Part shown: piece after piece, positions 13,842 to 23,630 of the stretch
Layout: every line of letters starts with the position of its first letter
Numbering within the stretch: position 1 is the stretch's first letter
DNA from: Corynebacterium sp. SCR221107
GTDB lineage: Bacteria > Actinomycetota > Actinomycetes > Mycobacteriales > Mycobacteriaceae
Length of the DNA stretch: 64,000 nt
Direction of reading: 5' to 3'
Assembly: GCF_027886475.1 (NCBI RefSeq)
Contig: NZ_CP115670.1
Coordinates: forward strand, 1,488,001-1,552,000
Position numbers and translations under genes: made by a program
The notes under the pieces: model-generated
Seen by the model: the letters and a program-made list of their open reading frames with translations, nothing else
Database searches by the model: none
Told to the model about the DNA's origin: nothing

Positions 13842-15584
13842 ATGCTTGCAGACATCACGATCGAGAACCTCGGCGTCATCCCTCGAGCAACGGCGGAACT
13901 CTCGCCCGGGTTGACGGTTCTCACAGGTGAGACCGGTGCCGGAAAGACCATGGTGGTCACCGGGCTGCGCCTGTTGACCGGCGGTCGGGCGGATGCTTCA
14001 CGGGTGCGCATCGGCGCGTCGGAAGCAGTCGTCGAGGGACGCTTTGTCGTCGAGGGGCTGAGTGATTCCGTTCGCACTGCGGTGTGCGACATCGCGGATT
14101 CTGCCGGAGCTATCCCCGATGAGAACGGGGAGTTTATCGCCAGCCGCGTACTTAAGGCTTCGGGGCGCTCCAGGGCGCACCTGGGTGGGCGATCGGTTCC
14201 CGCGGCAAGCTTGGCCGAATTCAGCTCAGAGCTACTTACCATCCATGGGCAAAATGACCAACTGCGTCTTCTGGGGCCGGATAAGCAGCTCGAGGCTTTG
14301 GACCGACTCGATGAAAGCATCGTGGCTTTGCGCATGGAATACAAGGCCGCCTATGCCACATGGCGCAGCCTCAAGCGTGACTTTGATGAGCGCACGAAAT
14401 CTCGCATGGATCTCGCGCAAGAAGCCGATCGTCTTTCCTTTGCGATCAAGGAAATAACCACGATCAATCCGGAGGTAGGAGAGGACGAGGAGCTCCAGCA
14501 ACAGATTCGTCGCCTACAAGATGTCGATGAGCTGCGCGAGCAGGCAACCGGCGCGCTCGGTGCCCTCGATGGGCCATCCGCCTTGGAGGAGTTTGGGGGC
14601 TCTGCCGGCGAAGATGTCGCTTGTGCGACTGATCTTTTGGGAGAAGCCTTGGGCCAACTTCAGTCCAGCTCTGATCCAGCGCTCAAAGAGCTGGGCGCTC
14701 GATTGGCAGATGCCACGGCAATCGTCAATGAGGTCGCCTCAGAATTGGGTATGTATCTTTCGGGCTTGCCTGCGGATCCGGAGGAACTGGAGAAGCTCCT
14801 TGTTCGGCAACAAGAACTCAAAGGGCTCACGCGCAAATATGCCCCCGATGTTGCAGGTGTTCTCACATGGCTGGCCAAGGCAGAAAAGCGCCTGTCGTCT
14901 ATTGACGTGTCGCCGGAGGTGCTCGAGGAGCTGGGCCGAAAAGTAGCTGCTGCCTTCAAGGAGGTGAAGCGAACTGGAAAGGCCCTGACCGCCGCTCGAG
15001 CAAAGGCTGCCAGCCGGCTCGAGAAGGAGGTGACTGAGGAACTGCACGGATTGGCAATGCCCAAGGCACGGTTTGTGGTCTCATTGAGCAAGCGCGACCC
15101 AGGTCCGACGGGATGCGATGAGGTAGAGTTCCTCCTTGCTGCCAACCAAGCAGCTCAGGCTCGCCCGTTGGCTACCTCGGCTTCCGGCGGTGAACTCTCG
15201 CGTGTGATGCTGGCATTGGAGGTTATCCTTTCAACTGGTACTCGGGGTGCCACGCTTGTCTTTGACGAGGTGGATGCCGGAGTTGGTGGTCGGGCTGCGG
15301 TGGAGATCGGTCGCAGGCTTGCTCGCCTCGCCGGCGACAACCAAGTCATTGTGGTCACCCACCTTCCCCAGGTTGCCGCCTTTGCGGATACCCACCTTCA
15401 TGTCTCGAAGGACGTAGGGGAGGAGTCCATCACTTCTGGGGTGGAAACCCTCAGTGATGAGCGCAGGGTTGAAGAACTGGCAAGAATGCTCGCCGGACTC
15501 GACGACACCGACACGGGACGCGCCCATGCCCAAGAGCTTCTAGATAAGGCGCGCGCGGAAGTCGAGCGAATGCGCGTGTCCTAG
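13842..15584 (+). CDS. recN: DNA repair protein RecN
   Basis: SMC-like ATPase of double-strand-break repair. 580 residues, normal for RecN. Walker A GETGAGKTM lies at about 31-39, long coiled-coil arms run from about 160 to 360, the signature TSASGGELSRVML is near 452 and Walker B ATLVFDEVDAGVGG near 478. The start at 13842 gives the conserved MLADITIENLGVI N-terminus. A TATGAT -10 lies 6 bases upstream. No LexA-type GAAC-N4-GTTC site was seen in the short upstream gap. Confidence 0.96.
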   Translation: MLADITIENLGVIPRATAELSPGLTVLTGETGAGKTMVVTGLRLLTGGRADASRVRIGASEAVVEGRFVVEGLSDSVRTAVCDIADSAGAIPDENGEFIASRVLKASGRSRAHLGGRSVPAASLAEFSSELLTIHGQNDQLRLLGPDKQLEALDRLDESIVALRMEYKAAYATWRSLKRDFDERTKSRMDLAQEADRLSFAIKEITTINPEVGEDEELQQQIRRLQDVDELREQATGALGALDGPSALEEFGGSAGEDVACATDLLGEALGQLQSSSDPALKELGARLADATAIVNEVASELGMYLSGLPADPEELEKLLVRQQELKGLTRKYAPDVAGVLTWLAKAEKRLSSIDVSPEVLEELGRKVAAAFKEVKRTGKALTAARAKAASRLEKEVTEELHGLAMPKARFVVSLSKRDPGPTGCDEVEFLLAANQAAQARPLATSASGGELSRVMLALEVILSTGTRGATLVFDEVDAGVGGRAAVEIGRRLARLAGDNQVIVVTHLPQVAAFADTHLHVSKDVGEESITSGVETLSDERRVEELARMLAGLDDTDTGRAHAQELLDKARAEVERMRVS

Positions 15585-15712
15585 CATTGTCGCCCGATTC
15601 GCCAAAGGCTGGGTCTTTCTCTGAGCATTGGATGAAAGCGCAATGAGGAAAAACGCCCGTGCTTGCGCGCGCCTAACTCAGAAGTGGCATCACTTTGGCA
15701 AAAATAGTGCGC

Positions 15713-16897
15713 ATGAGTCTGTTCTCCCGTAACGATGAGTTGCCTGGGCTGCAAGCCACCGCGCGCGATTGTCGGCCTGACTCCAAGGGTCTCAAGAAGC
15801 TGAGCGAGGGTGACATCGCCGTCATCGACGCTCCGGATATCTCGCGTGCCTTCGCAACCCAGCTCTTGGATGTGAAGCCAGCGGCAGTGGTGAACGTTGC
15901 CGAGTTCACCACCGGTGCAATCCCCAATTTTGGGCCTCAGATCCTCATTGAGGGCGGCGTTACTCTGGTTGAGAAGGCAGGCCCTGAGATATGGGACACC
16001 TTCAAAGACGGCAAGAAGGCTCGGCTGACCGACGAAGGGGAGCTCTTCCTCGGGGATAAGATCATCGGTGCCGGCGAGGTGGTTACACTCCAGCATGCCG
16101 AGGCCTCCTTTGAGGAGGCCCAGCAGTCGTTGATCGATCACATGGAGGCCTATTTCGGCAACACCATCCAGTTCATCCAATCTGAGTCGCCCTTGCTGAT
16201 CGACGGCCTCGGAATCCCCGAGGTCTCAGTGTCGCTGAAGGATCGCAAGGTCGTGGTGGTAAGCCCGGGCGAGGGACACCGCAGTGACTTAAAAGCGTTG
16301 CGCAACTTCATCCGAGAGTATTCCCCCGCCATCATCGGCGTTGATGGCGCGGCAGATACCTTGGTGGAGCTTGGCTACACGCCGGATCTGATCGTTGGTA
16401 ACCCTTCGGGGATTGGTTCTGATGCCCTTCGTTCCGGGGCGAGCGTCGTTTTGCCCGCTGAGCCCAACGGGCATGCAGCGGGTCTGGAACGCATCCAGGA
16501 TCTTGGCATCGGTGCGATGACCTTCCCGGCCGCCATTGATTCCGCAACGGATTTGGCATTGCTTCTGGCCGAGTTCCACGATGCGGAGCTCATCGTCAAC
16601 GTCGGCGCTCCGACGAGTTTGGATTCCATTTTTGCCGGCGGCGAGAACTCACAGCCGTCCTCTTTGGTCTCGCGAATCAAACTCGGACCGAAGCTGGTAG
16701 ACGCCACGGCAATTTCAAAGCTCTACACCGTGCGTTCCAACGTGAATTTGGGTTGGCTGTGGGCATTGCTCGGCATCGTCGTCGCCCTAGCGGTCGTGGC
16801 CTTGATCGCCGGCACCAGCGGTGACGGCAGCTTCGTCGATAACATGATCGACACCTGGAACAATATTGCCCTGACGGTTCAGGGCCTGTTCAAGTAG
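15713..16897 (+). CDS. steA: SteA, cell-envelope/cytokinesis protein
   Basis: 394 residues. It resembles mycobacterial Rv1697 and C. glutamicum SteA throughout: the N-terminal DIAVIDAPDISRAFA segment, the central block SPLLIDGLGIPEVSVSLKDR, the LERIQDLGIGAMTFPAAIDS stretch and one C-terminal membrane span (about 348-370). The middle is related to the thiamine pyrophosphokinase fold. SteA works with SteB in daughter-cell separation and envelope integrity in C. glutamicum. Where the fold usually has an acidic GDxD turn, this protein reads VGNPSGIGSD. steB follows after 11 bp. Confidence 0.9.
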   Translation: MSLFSRNDELPGLQATARDCRPDSKGLKKLSEGDIAVIDAPDISRAFATQLLDVKPAAVVNVAEFTTGAIPNFGPQILIEGGVTLVEKAGPEIWDTFKDGKKARLTDEGELFLGDKIIGAGEVVTLQHAEASFEEAQQSLIDHMEAYFGNTIQFIQSESPLLIDGLGIPEVSVSLKDRKVVVVSPGEGHRSDLKALRNFIREYSPAIIGVDGAADTLVELGYTPDLIVGNPSGIGSDALRSGASVVLPAEPNGHAAGLERIQDLGIGAMTFPAAIDSATDLALLLAEFHDAELIVNVGAPTSLDSIFAGGENSQPSSLVSRIKLGPKLVDATAISKLYTVRSNVNLGWLWALLGIVVALAVVALIAGTSGDGSFVDNMIDTWNNIALTVQGLFK

Positions 16898-16908
16898 GAG
16901 AATTTCCA

Positions 16909-17856
16909 GTGGCTAAGAAGAAGGGGCGCGTAGGCGCCGTGATCTCGGCTTTGTCCTTCGGGCTCGCAGGAGGCATCGCCCTGGGAACCTACGTTTTGGC
17001 TCCCAACCTCGCAGGCGGAAGCAACGAGGTGCGGGACTCACTTGAGACGCAGCTCGCGGATGCGAACCAGCAGATAGAGATCCAGGATGTGCAAGCAAAA
17101 AGCGCCGATGGTTTCATCGAAACAATGGCCGATGGGGCGGTCAGGGATTCATTGAAAGAACGCCCCGTCTTGGTTTTGCGCAGCGCGGATGCCAGCGACG
17201 ATGATGTCTCTAGTGTGAAACATCTGCTGGGATCGGCCGGTGCAGTTGACTCCGGTACCATCACGTTGACGGAGAAGTTCTTTTCCCGTGACGGCGCCGA
17301 TGGGCTAAAGAACATTGTTTCCACAACGTTGCCCGCGGGCGCGCAGCTGTCGACAGAGCAGCTTGATTCGGGCACGCACGCCGGAGAGGCGCTGGGAAGC
17401 GCGTTGATGCTCAACAAGGACTCGGCACAGCCGCAGGCGACACCGGAAGAGCGGGCGATCGTCCTAGGCGCACTCAAGGAGTCCGAGTTCATCAGTTATG
17501 ACGAAGGAACGATCCTTCCGGCACAAGTTATCGTGCTTGTCCTGGGCGACGATGACGGCACTGGCGATTCGGTGAGTGTCGAGAATCAAGTGGCCTTTTC
17601 CAGGGCGTTGGATTCCAGGGGCTCGGGCGTCGTTGTTGCTGCACGCATTAAGTCGGCGTCTGACACCGGAGTCGTGGGGAAGCTGCGCGATAACGCACTG
17701 TCCAGGCAGGAGGTGTCCACGGTTGATTCGGTGGATCAAGCCTGGGGTGCCGTCGCAACGGTACTGGCAGCGCGCGAACAGCTTGATGCTAAGGCCGGCG
17801 CCTATGGTGCCGCGGCCAGTGCGGATGCCGCCTCGCCAAGCCCAGTGGGCTCCTAG
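16909..17856 (+). CDS. steB: SteB (MctB/Rv1698-family) membrane protein
   Basis: 315 residues. A basic N-terminus and one membrane span or uncleaved signal anchor (about 9-31) are followed by a short coiled-coil (SLETQLADANQQIEI) and a large extracytoplasmic domain. The family includes M. tuberculosis MctB, described as a copper-handling channel protein, and corynebacterial SteB, partner of SteA in cell separation. Adjacency to steA (11 bp) supports the SteB role. The last 25 residues are Ala/Ser-rich. A strong terminator follows. Confidence 0.87.
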   Translation: MAKKKGRVGAVISALSFGLAGGIALGTYVLAPNLAGGSNEVRDSLETQLADANQQIEIQDVQAKSADGFIETMADGAVRDSLKERPVLVLRSADASDDDVSSVKHLLGSAGAVDSGTITLTEKFFSRDGADGLKNIVSTTLPAGAQLSTEQLDSGTHAGEALGSALMLNKDSAQPQATPEERAIVLGALKESEFISYDEGTILPAQVIVLVLGDDDGTGDSVSVENQVAFSRALDSRGSGVVVAARIKSASDTGVVGKLRDNALSRQEVSTVDSVDQAWGAVATVLAAREQLDAKAGAYGAAASADAASPSPVGS

Positions 17857-17895
17857 AGTCGGCGTGACCAGTCCGCGGTATTTTTCTCGTCTGCG

Positions 17896-17937
17896 TCCCC
17901 TCAGACCCTGCTTCTCGTGGGTGTGGGGGGATTTTTT
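17896..17937 (+). terminator. Terminator after steB
   Basis: tcccctcagaccc pairs imperfectly with gggtgtgggga, followed by ATTTTTTGG. Confidence 0.75.
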
Positions 17938-18034
17938 GGTGTTAAGTGGTGAAGCGATAAATCTGCCGAAGGCGGAGCTACTTAATCGACGTGACGAGCT
18001 TAGTCGCAGGCCAAGCGTAATTTCTATAGCTGTA

Positions 18035-18063
18035 TTGTTTCCCGTCTTTTGTCATGTTATGCT
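18035..18063 (+). promoter_or_regulatory. Candidate pyrG promoter
   Basis: TTGTTT, exactly 17 bases, TATGCT. Predicted start is about 18068-18071, some 215 bases before the pyrG ATG. Confidence 0.55.
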
Positions 18064-18069
18064 GAAAGC

Positions 18070-18111
18070 CCGTAGGTCACCACAGATCGTGTGCCTGCGG
18101 ATTTTGTGTTT
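18070..18111 (+). promoter_or_regulatory. Hairpin plus T-run at the 5' end of the pyrG leader (possible attenuator)
   Basis: ccgtaggtcacca pairs with gtgtgcctgcgg (small mismatches), followed by ATTTTGTGTTT. It lies right at the predicted transcription start. No gene upstream needs a terminator here, as steB already has one at 17896. Confidence 0.45.
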
Positions 18112-18180
18112 CCGCACCCCTTTTCCCTATTCGCCAACGTCACGCTAGGTTTTGCCAGCATCGTGTGTGCGGTCTGGGAA

Positions 18181-18199
18181 GCGTCGGAAAGCAAATTGC
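18181..18199 (+). repeat. Copy of dispersed motif CGTCGG(A/C)AAGCA
   Basis: GCGTCGGAAAGCAAATTGC in the pyrG leader, about 85 bases before the start codon. The AATTGC extension is shared in part with the copy at 46164. Confidence 0.6.
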
Positions 18200-18283
18200 G
18201 TCGGTGCCAGATAACCTGTCGGGTGACACCCTGGGCGCCAACTGGTGTCTAGGCAGATACTGCACACCCCTGTAAGGATGCCA

Positions 18284-19942
18284 ATGTCGCAGCGCACTAC
18301 TGGACATGAGACCAAGTTTATTTTCGTCACCGGAGGCGTCGTATCTTCCCTCGGTAAGGGGTTGACAGCAGCCAGCCTCGGCCAATTGCTCATCGCTCGC
18401 GGGCTGAGCGTGACCATGCAAAAGTTGGACCCGTACCTCAACGTCGATCCTGGCACCATGAATCCGTTTGAGCACGGCGAGGTGTTCGTCACCGATGATG
18501 GTGCCGAGACCGACCTTGACCTTGGCCACTACGAGCGTTTCCTCGATCGCAACCTGACCAAGAATGCGAATGTGACCACCGGAAAGGTGTATTCAAGCGT
18601 CATCGCCAAGGAGCGCCGCGGCGAGTTCCTGGGTAAGACCGTGCAGGTCATTCCGCATATCACCGATGAGATCAAGTCCCGGATCCTTGCAATGGCCGAG
18701 CCTGATGCCCAGGGAAATCGCCCTGACGTCGTGATCTCTGAGATTGGTGGCACGGTAGGTGACATCGAGTCCCAGCCGTTCCTGGAAGCCGCTCGCCAGG
18801 TTCGCCACGAGGTCGGCCGCGACAACATCTTTTTCATTCATTGCTCGCTGGTGCCCTACCTGGCAACCAGTGGTGAGCTCAAGACAAAGCCCACCCAGCA
18901 TTCCGTGGCGGAACTGCGCTCCATCGGTATTGTGCCCGATGCGGTCGTCCTTCGTGCTGACCGGGAGACCCCCGCCTCCCATAAGAAGAAGATCGCGCTC
19001 ATGTGCGACATCGAAGAAGAAGGTGTTGTCTCCTGCCCGGATGCACCCAGCATCTACGACATTCCTGAGGTGCTATACAAGGAGCACCTAGACACCTTCG
19101 TCATCCGCAAGCTGGGGCTTCCTTTCCGCGACGTGGATTGGACCCAGTGGGGCGATCTGCTCGACCGGGTGCGCAACCCGCGCAGTGAAGTCAACGTGGG
19201 CATCGTCGGCAAGTACATCGACCTCCAAGATGCGTACCTGTCCGTGGCCGAGGCCATCCGCCACGCCGGTTTTGCGCACCACGTCAAGGCCAACGTGAAG
19301 TGGATTACCAGCGACGACATCGGCGACAACCCTGCCGAGCAACTAGGGGAGCTGGACGCGATCGTCGTGCCGGGCGGTTTCGGCGTGCGCGGCATTGAGG
19401 GCAAAATCAACGCCATTTCCTACGCCCGCGAAAACAAGGTTCCATTCCTGGGCCTGTGCCTGGGATTGCAGTGCACGGTGCTTGAGGCAGCCCGCCACGC
19501 CGGCATTGACGATGCCAGCTCCACCGAGTTCGACCCGGATACCAAGTCGCCCGTGATCGCGACGATGGCCGAGCAGCAGGCGGCTGTGTCCGGCGAGGCC
19601 GACTTGGGTGGCACGATGCGCCTAGGGGCGTACCCGGCCAGGCTCGCCGAAGGCTCCTTGGTTGCAGAGCTCTATGGAACCACCGAGGTCTCTGAGCGCC
19701 ATCGCCACCGCTACGAGGTCAACAACGCCTACCGGGATCTCATCCACGAGGGCACTGGCCTCGAGTTTTCGGGTACTTCCCCGGACGGCCAGTTGGTCGA
19801 GTTCGTGGAATACCCGCGGGAGGCGCACCCGTTCATGGTCGCCACTCAGGCACACCCCGAGTACAAGTCGCGTCCGACGCGTTCGCATCCGTTGTTCAAG
19901 GGACTTGTTGCTGCCGCTATCGACTATCGCAACGCCCGCTAG
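18284..19942 (+). CDS. pyrG: CTP synthase
   Basis: Makes CTP from UTP, ATP and glutamine. 552 residues. The N-terminal synthetase domain (about 15-280) begins [16 protein letters not shown] with the P-loop, and the C-terminal glutamine amidotransferase domain (about 300-550) has the nucleophile Cys in [10 protein letters not shown] and the His/Glu pair in [12 protein letters not shown]. The ATG at 18284 was chosen because AAGG lies 6 bases upstream; the ATG at 18278 overlaps that site. An unusual leader with a hairpin at its 5' end lies upstream. Confidence 0.97.
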   Translation: MSQRTTGHETKFIFVTGGVVSSLGKGLTAASLGQLLIARGLSVTMQKLDPYLNVDPGTMNPFEHGEVFVTDDGAETDLDLGHYERFLDRNLTKNANVTTGKVYSSVIAKERRGEFLGKTVQVIPHITDEIKSRILAMAEPDAQGNRPDVVISEIGGTVGDIESQPFLEAARQVRHEVGRDNIFFIHCSLVPYLATSGELKTKPTQHSVAELRSIGIVPDAVVLRADRETPASHKKKIALMCDIEEEGVVSCPDAPSIYDIPEVLYKEHLDTFVIRKLGLPFRDVDWTQWGDLLDRVRNPRSEVNVGIVGKYIDLQDAYLSVAEAIRHAGFAHHVKANVKWITSDDIGDNPAEQLGELDAIVVPGGFGVRGIEGKINAISYARENKVPFLGLCLGLQCTVLEAARHAGIDDASSTEFDPDTKSPVIATMAEQQAAVSGEADLGGTMRLGAYPARLAEGSLVAELYGTTEVSERHRHRYEVNNAYRDLIHEGTGLEFSGTSPDGQLVEFVEYPREAHPFMVATQAHPEYKSRPTRSHPLFKGLVAAAIDYRNAR

Positions 19943-20077
19943 ATTAGTCTGCCACCGTCCCCGACGGAGCCTGTGAGCATGTCGCAGGCGCTGCGTGGTG
20001 GCGAACTCGTGCCCGCCTCATACCTGCACGGTGTGTGGGGCGGGCTTTGGCGTATGCGTAAGTGGTACGTCCTTTAC

Positions 20078-20083
20078 TAGGCT
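20078..20083 (+). promoter_or_regulatory. -10 box of the Nudix gene (leaderless)
   Basis: TAGGCT fits TAnnnT and ends 7 bases before the ATG at 20091. Confidence 0.4.
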
Positions 20084-20090
20084 AGAGGGC

Positions 20091-20750
20091 ATGGCTTTTG
20101 ACTTCCGTGCTGTATCCTCCGAGCTGTTAGTCGACGCACCCATCCTTGCGGTGCGTCGCGATATCGTAACCATGCCGGGTGGTGGCACGGCGCCGCGTGA
20201 AATTGTTGAGCATTTCGGGGCCGTCGCCGTTGTTGCCTTCGATGGGGAAAACATCGCGCTCGTCCATCAATATCGTCGTAGCGTCGGGCAACGGCTGTAT
20301 GAGTTGCCCGCGGGTCTGTTGGATGTCGCCAATGAAGACCCGCTCGATTGCGCTCAGCGGGAGTTGAGGGAAGAAGCTGGTGTCAAGGCGCAGCAGTGGC
20401 AGCTGCTGGTGGATCTGGTGACCAGCCCAGGATTCTGCGATGAATCGGTGCGGGTGTACCTTGCCCAGCAGCTGAGTGAAACGCCACGGCCCGAGGCGGA
20501 AGAGGAGGAAGCAGACCTCACGCTGCATTGGGTTCCCCTCCCTCAGGCCGTTGACATGGTGATGACAGGCAAGGTCTACAACTCCATCGCAATTGCAGGC
20601 ATCATGACTGCCGCGCAGGCCCTCGCCAGCGCACAAGTCAGAAGCGTAGAAGAACCCTTCGAGATCCGTCCGACCGCGCTGTCGAGCCGTAGGCAGGCGG
20701 AGGGCTTGAGCGGTGACATGAAAAAGAAGCCTGGAAGAAGTCCACGCTAG
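20091..20750 (+). CDS. Nudix hydrolase, ADP-ribose pyrophosphatase type
   Basis: 219 residues. Hydrolyses ADP-ribose or related nucleoside diphosphate sugars (family inference). The Nudix box runs from the Gly in ELPAGLLDVANEDP to RELREEAGV, residues about 75-98, with the catalytic REx2EE glutamates intact. The upstream VHQYRRSVGQRLYELPAG segment is typical of ADP-ribose pyrophosphatases. It is the positional equivalent of mycobacterial Rv1700 between pyrG and xerD. The start at 20091 follows a TAGGCT -10 box. The C-terminal 30 residues are basic. Confidence 0.9.
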   Translation: MAFDFRAVSSELLVDAPILAVRRDIVTMPGGGTAPREIVEHFGAVAVVAFDGENIALVHQYRRSVGQRLYELPAGLLDVANEDPLDCAQRELREEAGVKAQQWQLLVDLVTSPGFCDESVRVYLAQQLSETPRPEAEEEEADLTLHWVPLPQAVDMVMTGKVYNSIAIAGIMTAAQALASAQVRSVEEPFEIRPTALSSRRQAEGLSGDMKKKPGRSPR

Positions 20751-20753
20751 GCT

Positions 20754-20766
20754 GCGTCGGCAAGCA
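20754..20766 (+). repeat. Copy of dispersed motif CGTCGG(A/C)AAGCA
   Basis: GCGTCGGCAAGCA, 4 bases after the Nudix gene stop and upstream of xerD. Confidence 0.55.
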
Positions 20767-20976
20767 GGCGATGAGCGGTGGACATGTCGGTGACCGATCG
20801 ATTAAGTGTGCGACGCGCGAGGTGGGAATGGGACGCCATTTTCTTGGTCGGTCCCATGAGCTAGGCGATGCCGATCGGTCGGCTGCTAGAAAGTTGGATC
20901 GTTGCCAACCGCATGAGGTGGGAGCGCGAAGGGGTGAGTACATGAGAAGGGATCGTCACAAGGGGGAAATCCCGCG

Positions 20977-21906
20977 GTGAGCGAAGGCAATATCAAGGAA
21001 CTGGCACAGCGCTGGCTGGTTCACCTCAGCGTCGAACGGGGGGTAAGCGCAAACACCCTTTCCAACTACACACGCGATCTCGACCGGTATGCGAAATACC
21101 TCTCAGAGCTTGGGCGCAAGGAGTTATCCAGCGTTTCCGCCACGGATGTGGAAGGGTACGTTGCCTACCTGCGCCGCGGGGATCAGGCCACGCGACGGGC
21201 ACCACTGGCAGCCAGTTCCGCCGGACGTGCGCTGGTGGTGGCACGAGGCTTGCACAGGTTTGCGTTGCTCGAAGGCGAGGTTCCGCGCGATGTTGCGGCG
21301 GACGTTTCTCCGCCTGGCGCCGGGCGACACCTGCCAGATACTTTGAGCGTGGCCCAGGTCGAAGCGCTCATCCAGGCAATCCCAGTACAAGAAAACGCCA
21401 CGGAGGTTGACCTTCGAGACGCCGCGCTCATTGAAGTGCTGTATGGGACCGGAGCCCGAATTTCTGAGGTGCTGTCCTTGAACGTCGATGACTATCACCG
21501 GGCCACTGATTTCTTACTATTGACGGGAAAAGGCAATAAGCAAAGGATGGTGCCGCTGGGGTCGAAGGCCAGGGAAGCCGTCGACCGCTACCTTGTGCGC
21601 GCCCGCCCTGCACTAGCGAGGGGGCTGAGCCCCGCGCTTTTTCTCAACACGCGTGGCAGGGCGTTGTCTCGACAATCCGCATGGGCTGTGCTGAAATCAC
21701 GGGCGCTGGCAGCCGGGATCACAGAGGACATTTCGCCACACACGCTCAGGCACAGCTACGCCACGCATTTACTAGAAGGTGGGGCAGACGTGCGTGTGGT
21801 TCAGGAATTGCTCGGGCATTCATCGGTGACCACCACCCAGATTTATACTCATGTCACTGCCGATAGCCTGCGCGCGGCGTGGGCGAGCAGCCACCCGCGC
21901 GCCTGA
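20977..21906 (+). CDS. xerD: Tyrosine recombinase XerD
   Basis: Resolves chromosome dimers at dif together with XerC. 309 residues. The N-terminal SAM-like core-binding domain covers about 5-100 and the catalytic domain about 110-300. Catalytic residues are visible: Arg in [12 protein letters not shown], Lys in [12 protein letters not shown], HxxR in [13 protein letters not shown], His in ELLGHSSV and the nucleophile Tyr in TQIYTHVT. The GTG start has AGGGGGA about 9 bases upstream. Its place after the Nudix gene matches other Actinobacteria and favours XerD over XerC. Confidence 0.94.
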   Translation: MSEGNIKELAQRWLVHLSVERGVSANTLSNYTRDLDRYAKYLSELGRKELSSVSATDVEGYVAYLRRGDQATRRAPLAASSAGRALVVARGLHRFALLEGEVPRDVAADVSPPGAGRHLPDTLSVAQVEALIQAIPVQENATEVDLRDAALIEVLYGTGARISEVLSLNVDDYHRATDFLLLTGKGNKQRMVPLGSKAREAVDRYLVRARPALARGLSPALFLNTRGRALSRQSAWAVLKSRALAAGITEDISPHTLRHSYATHLLEGGADVRVVQELLGHSSVTTTQIYTHVTADSLRAAWASSHPRA

Positions 21907-22145
21907 CAACCGGAATACGCCGGCGCGTGCGTGAAGACATCACGAAGTACCACGGCATCGCCTAGGCCGCCACCCCATACCGCCATTGCCAGAGACCGCC
22001 TCCATTTCACATATTCATCTCAGGTGCGTACCATCGACAAGGCGCATGAACCATCGCAAGGGTAGGCCCTGCCCCACAAAGAGGGGGTCTTTTTCTATGA
22101 TTGAGAAAACTCAGCAAGGCCCATAAAAACGAAAGACGAATACAC

Positions 22146-23237
22146 GTGAACCGACGTCATCGCCGCCACCAATCCGCTGCCCAGAAAACACTCGGGCACA
22201 AACTCGTGGCTGCAGCAATCGCCGCAGGAGCGCTTACTACGGGGGCGGTGGTCAGCCCGGATCCGGATCTGCTCACCGAAGCCCACGCTCAGGGCCCAGT
22301 GGTGGTACCCGCCGGGCAGACAACAACGGTTGATCTCGGTGTTGCGTTGAATGTGAACGCGAACCAGGATGGCTTTACCATCGTCTCCTCAGGGACGTCC
22401 GTATCAGTTACCGCACCCGCCGGTGGCGGGCAGACCTCTGTGCCGGTCAGCTACGGTGGCTACAGCTCGGTGATCACTATTATCGCCGAGGCCAGCGCCA
22501 CGGAGGCGAGCGTGGATGGGCAAAGCGTCGATGAGATTCTCAACGACCCTAACCTTGGTGGGGTCGGATCCGGCGCGGACGGCGCCGGTACCCCAGATTC
22601 CAGTGACGCGGGGCAACCTGCAACGCCTGGCGCTTCGGGCATCGTCGGGGAGGGACAATCCGGCGGTGGCGCAGGTAGCAGCAACGGTGATGGATATAGT
22701 GCGGACAATCCCGCCCCACGCCCGGTTCGAGGGCTCGCGCCAGCTCTCGATACCACGCAAGCACCGCAGGTCGAACTCGCCGGGGAGATTCAGGCAAACC
22801 AACTCATCGTCCAGCTCAGCATGACGCAGGCGCTCAATCTCTATAACCAATTCGGCGGCAACGATCCGAGCTCCGTCGACGTGCGCTACGTCGACGGCGA
22901 GGGCCAAGTCATCGAAGGCGTACGTCGTGATATCGACAAGGCGGCGCGTCGGTTGACGTTGACCTATCCAGAAGGTCAGACACCTGATAATCCCTTTATC
23001 ATTCAGGTTTTGCATTCCTCTGACGGTTCGGCTGCAGCAGTGGTGACGATTACCTCGCCGGGCAAACTCACCACGAAGGATGGCGGCACGGCGGTTGTCA
23101 GCGACGCAGGCAGCTCCAGCGATCGCAATTTTGTCATTGCTGTTGTTGCCGTTGCCGTGGTGGTGCTGGCTGTCATCATCGCGCTGATCGCCTCCTTGCG
23201 TGCTGCAAGAAGGCACCGCCGCGCACGCAAATCCTAG
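22146..23237 (+). CDS. Secreted, membrane-anchored surface protein of unknown function
   Basis: About 363 residues from the GTG at 22146; the TTG at 22101 (15 codons earlier) is an alternative, and neither ribosome site is strong. A basic N-terminus (NRRHRRHQ) and hydrophobic core LVAAAIAAGALTTGAVV end in AHA-Q, a likely signal peptidase I site. The mature part has two beta-rich regions separated by a Gly/Ser/Pro linker (about residues 140-215). A C-terminal span (FVIAVVAVAVVVLAVIIALI) followed by a basic tail anchors it in the membrane. No LPxTG motif was seen. It lies alone between xerD and the ParA-type gene and probably belongs to the corynebacterial accessory gene set. Confidence 0.7.
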   Translation: MNRRHRRHQSAAQKTLGHKLVAAAIAAGALTTGAVVSPDPDLLTEAHAQGPVVVPAGQTTTVDLGVALNVNANQDGFTIVSSGTSVSVTAPAGGGQTSVPVSYGGYSSVITIIAEASATEASVDGQSVDEILNDPNLGGVGSGADGAGTPDSSDAGQPATPGASGIVGEGQSGGGAGSSNGDGYSADNPAPRPVRGLAPALDTTQAPQVELAGEIQANQLIVQLSMTQALNLYNQFGGNDPSSVDVRYVDGEGQVIEGVRRDIDKAARRLTLTYPEGQTPDNPFIIQVLHSSDGSAAAVVTITSPGKLTTKDGGTAVVSDAGSSSDRNFVIAVVAVAVVVLAVIIALIASLRAARRHRRARKS

Positions 23238-23630
23238 CCAGGAACGTAGGGGCAGCCATCGTGCAAAACGGGTGTTTGATATCGAAAATCTAGTTGTGAA
23301 GCTTGATATCTGTGGATTTGTGGCAGCGCTGATCCGCTGCGCCCAGGGCCTATGCCCGCTGCTACGTTCTCGCTTGGCTTGCTGAGGTAGGTAGTCACGC
23401 CGCCTGCCCTGCGGAAGTGTGCGTCCATCGGCGTTGGGCGTAGCCTGCCTATGTCGCGCCGTTGTAGCTTGTGTTTTCATGCTTGACGACGCCCATGGCC
23501 TGCATTCCGGGGCGCGAAATGAGGGGTCGCGACGGTATTGCGGCTTTCATGCGTGTAACTTAGGTTCTAGATTTGTGCAACCCGGCACAGTTGGACAACC
23601 GTCTCCTGTGGTCAAGTGAAAGGACTAGAC
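23238..23630 (+). other. Intergenic region upstream of the parA-like gene
   Basis: 393 bp without a convincing gene. Two TTGATATC copies lie 27 bp apart (23276 and 23303). No clear promoter could be chosen. Confidence 0.4.

Noticed and set aside
20771..20980. 69-codon ORF between the Nudix gene and xerD
   Set aside because: No ribosome site, no protein-like pattern, and it runs into the xerD start.
22404..23480. 358-codon minus-strand ORF opposite the surface protein
   Set aside because: Arg/His-rich shadow; the plus-strand frame has a clear signal peptide and membrane anchor.
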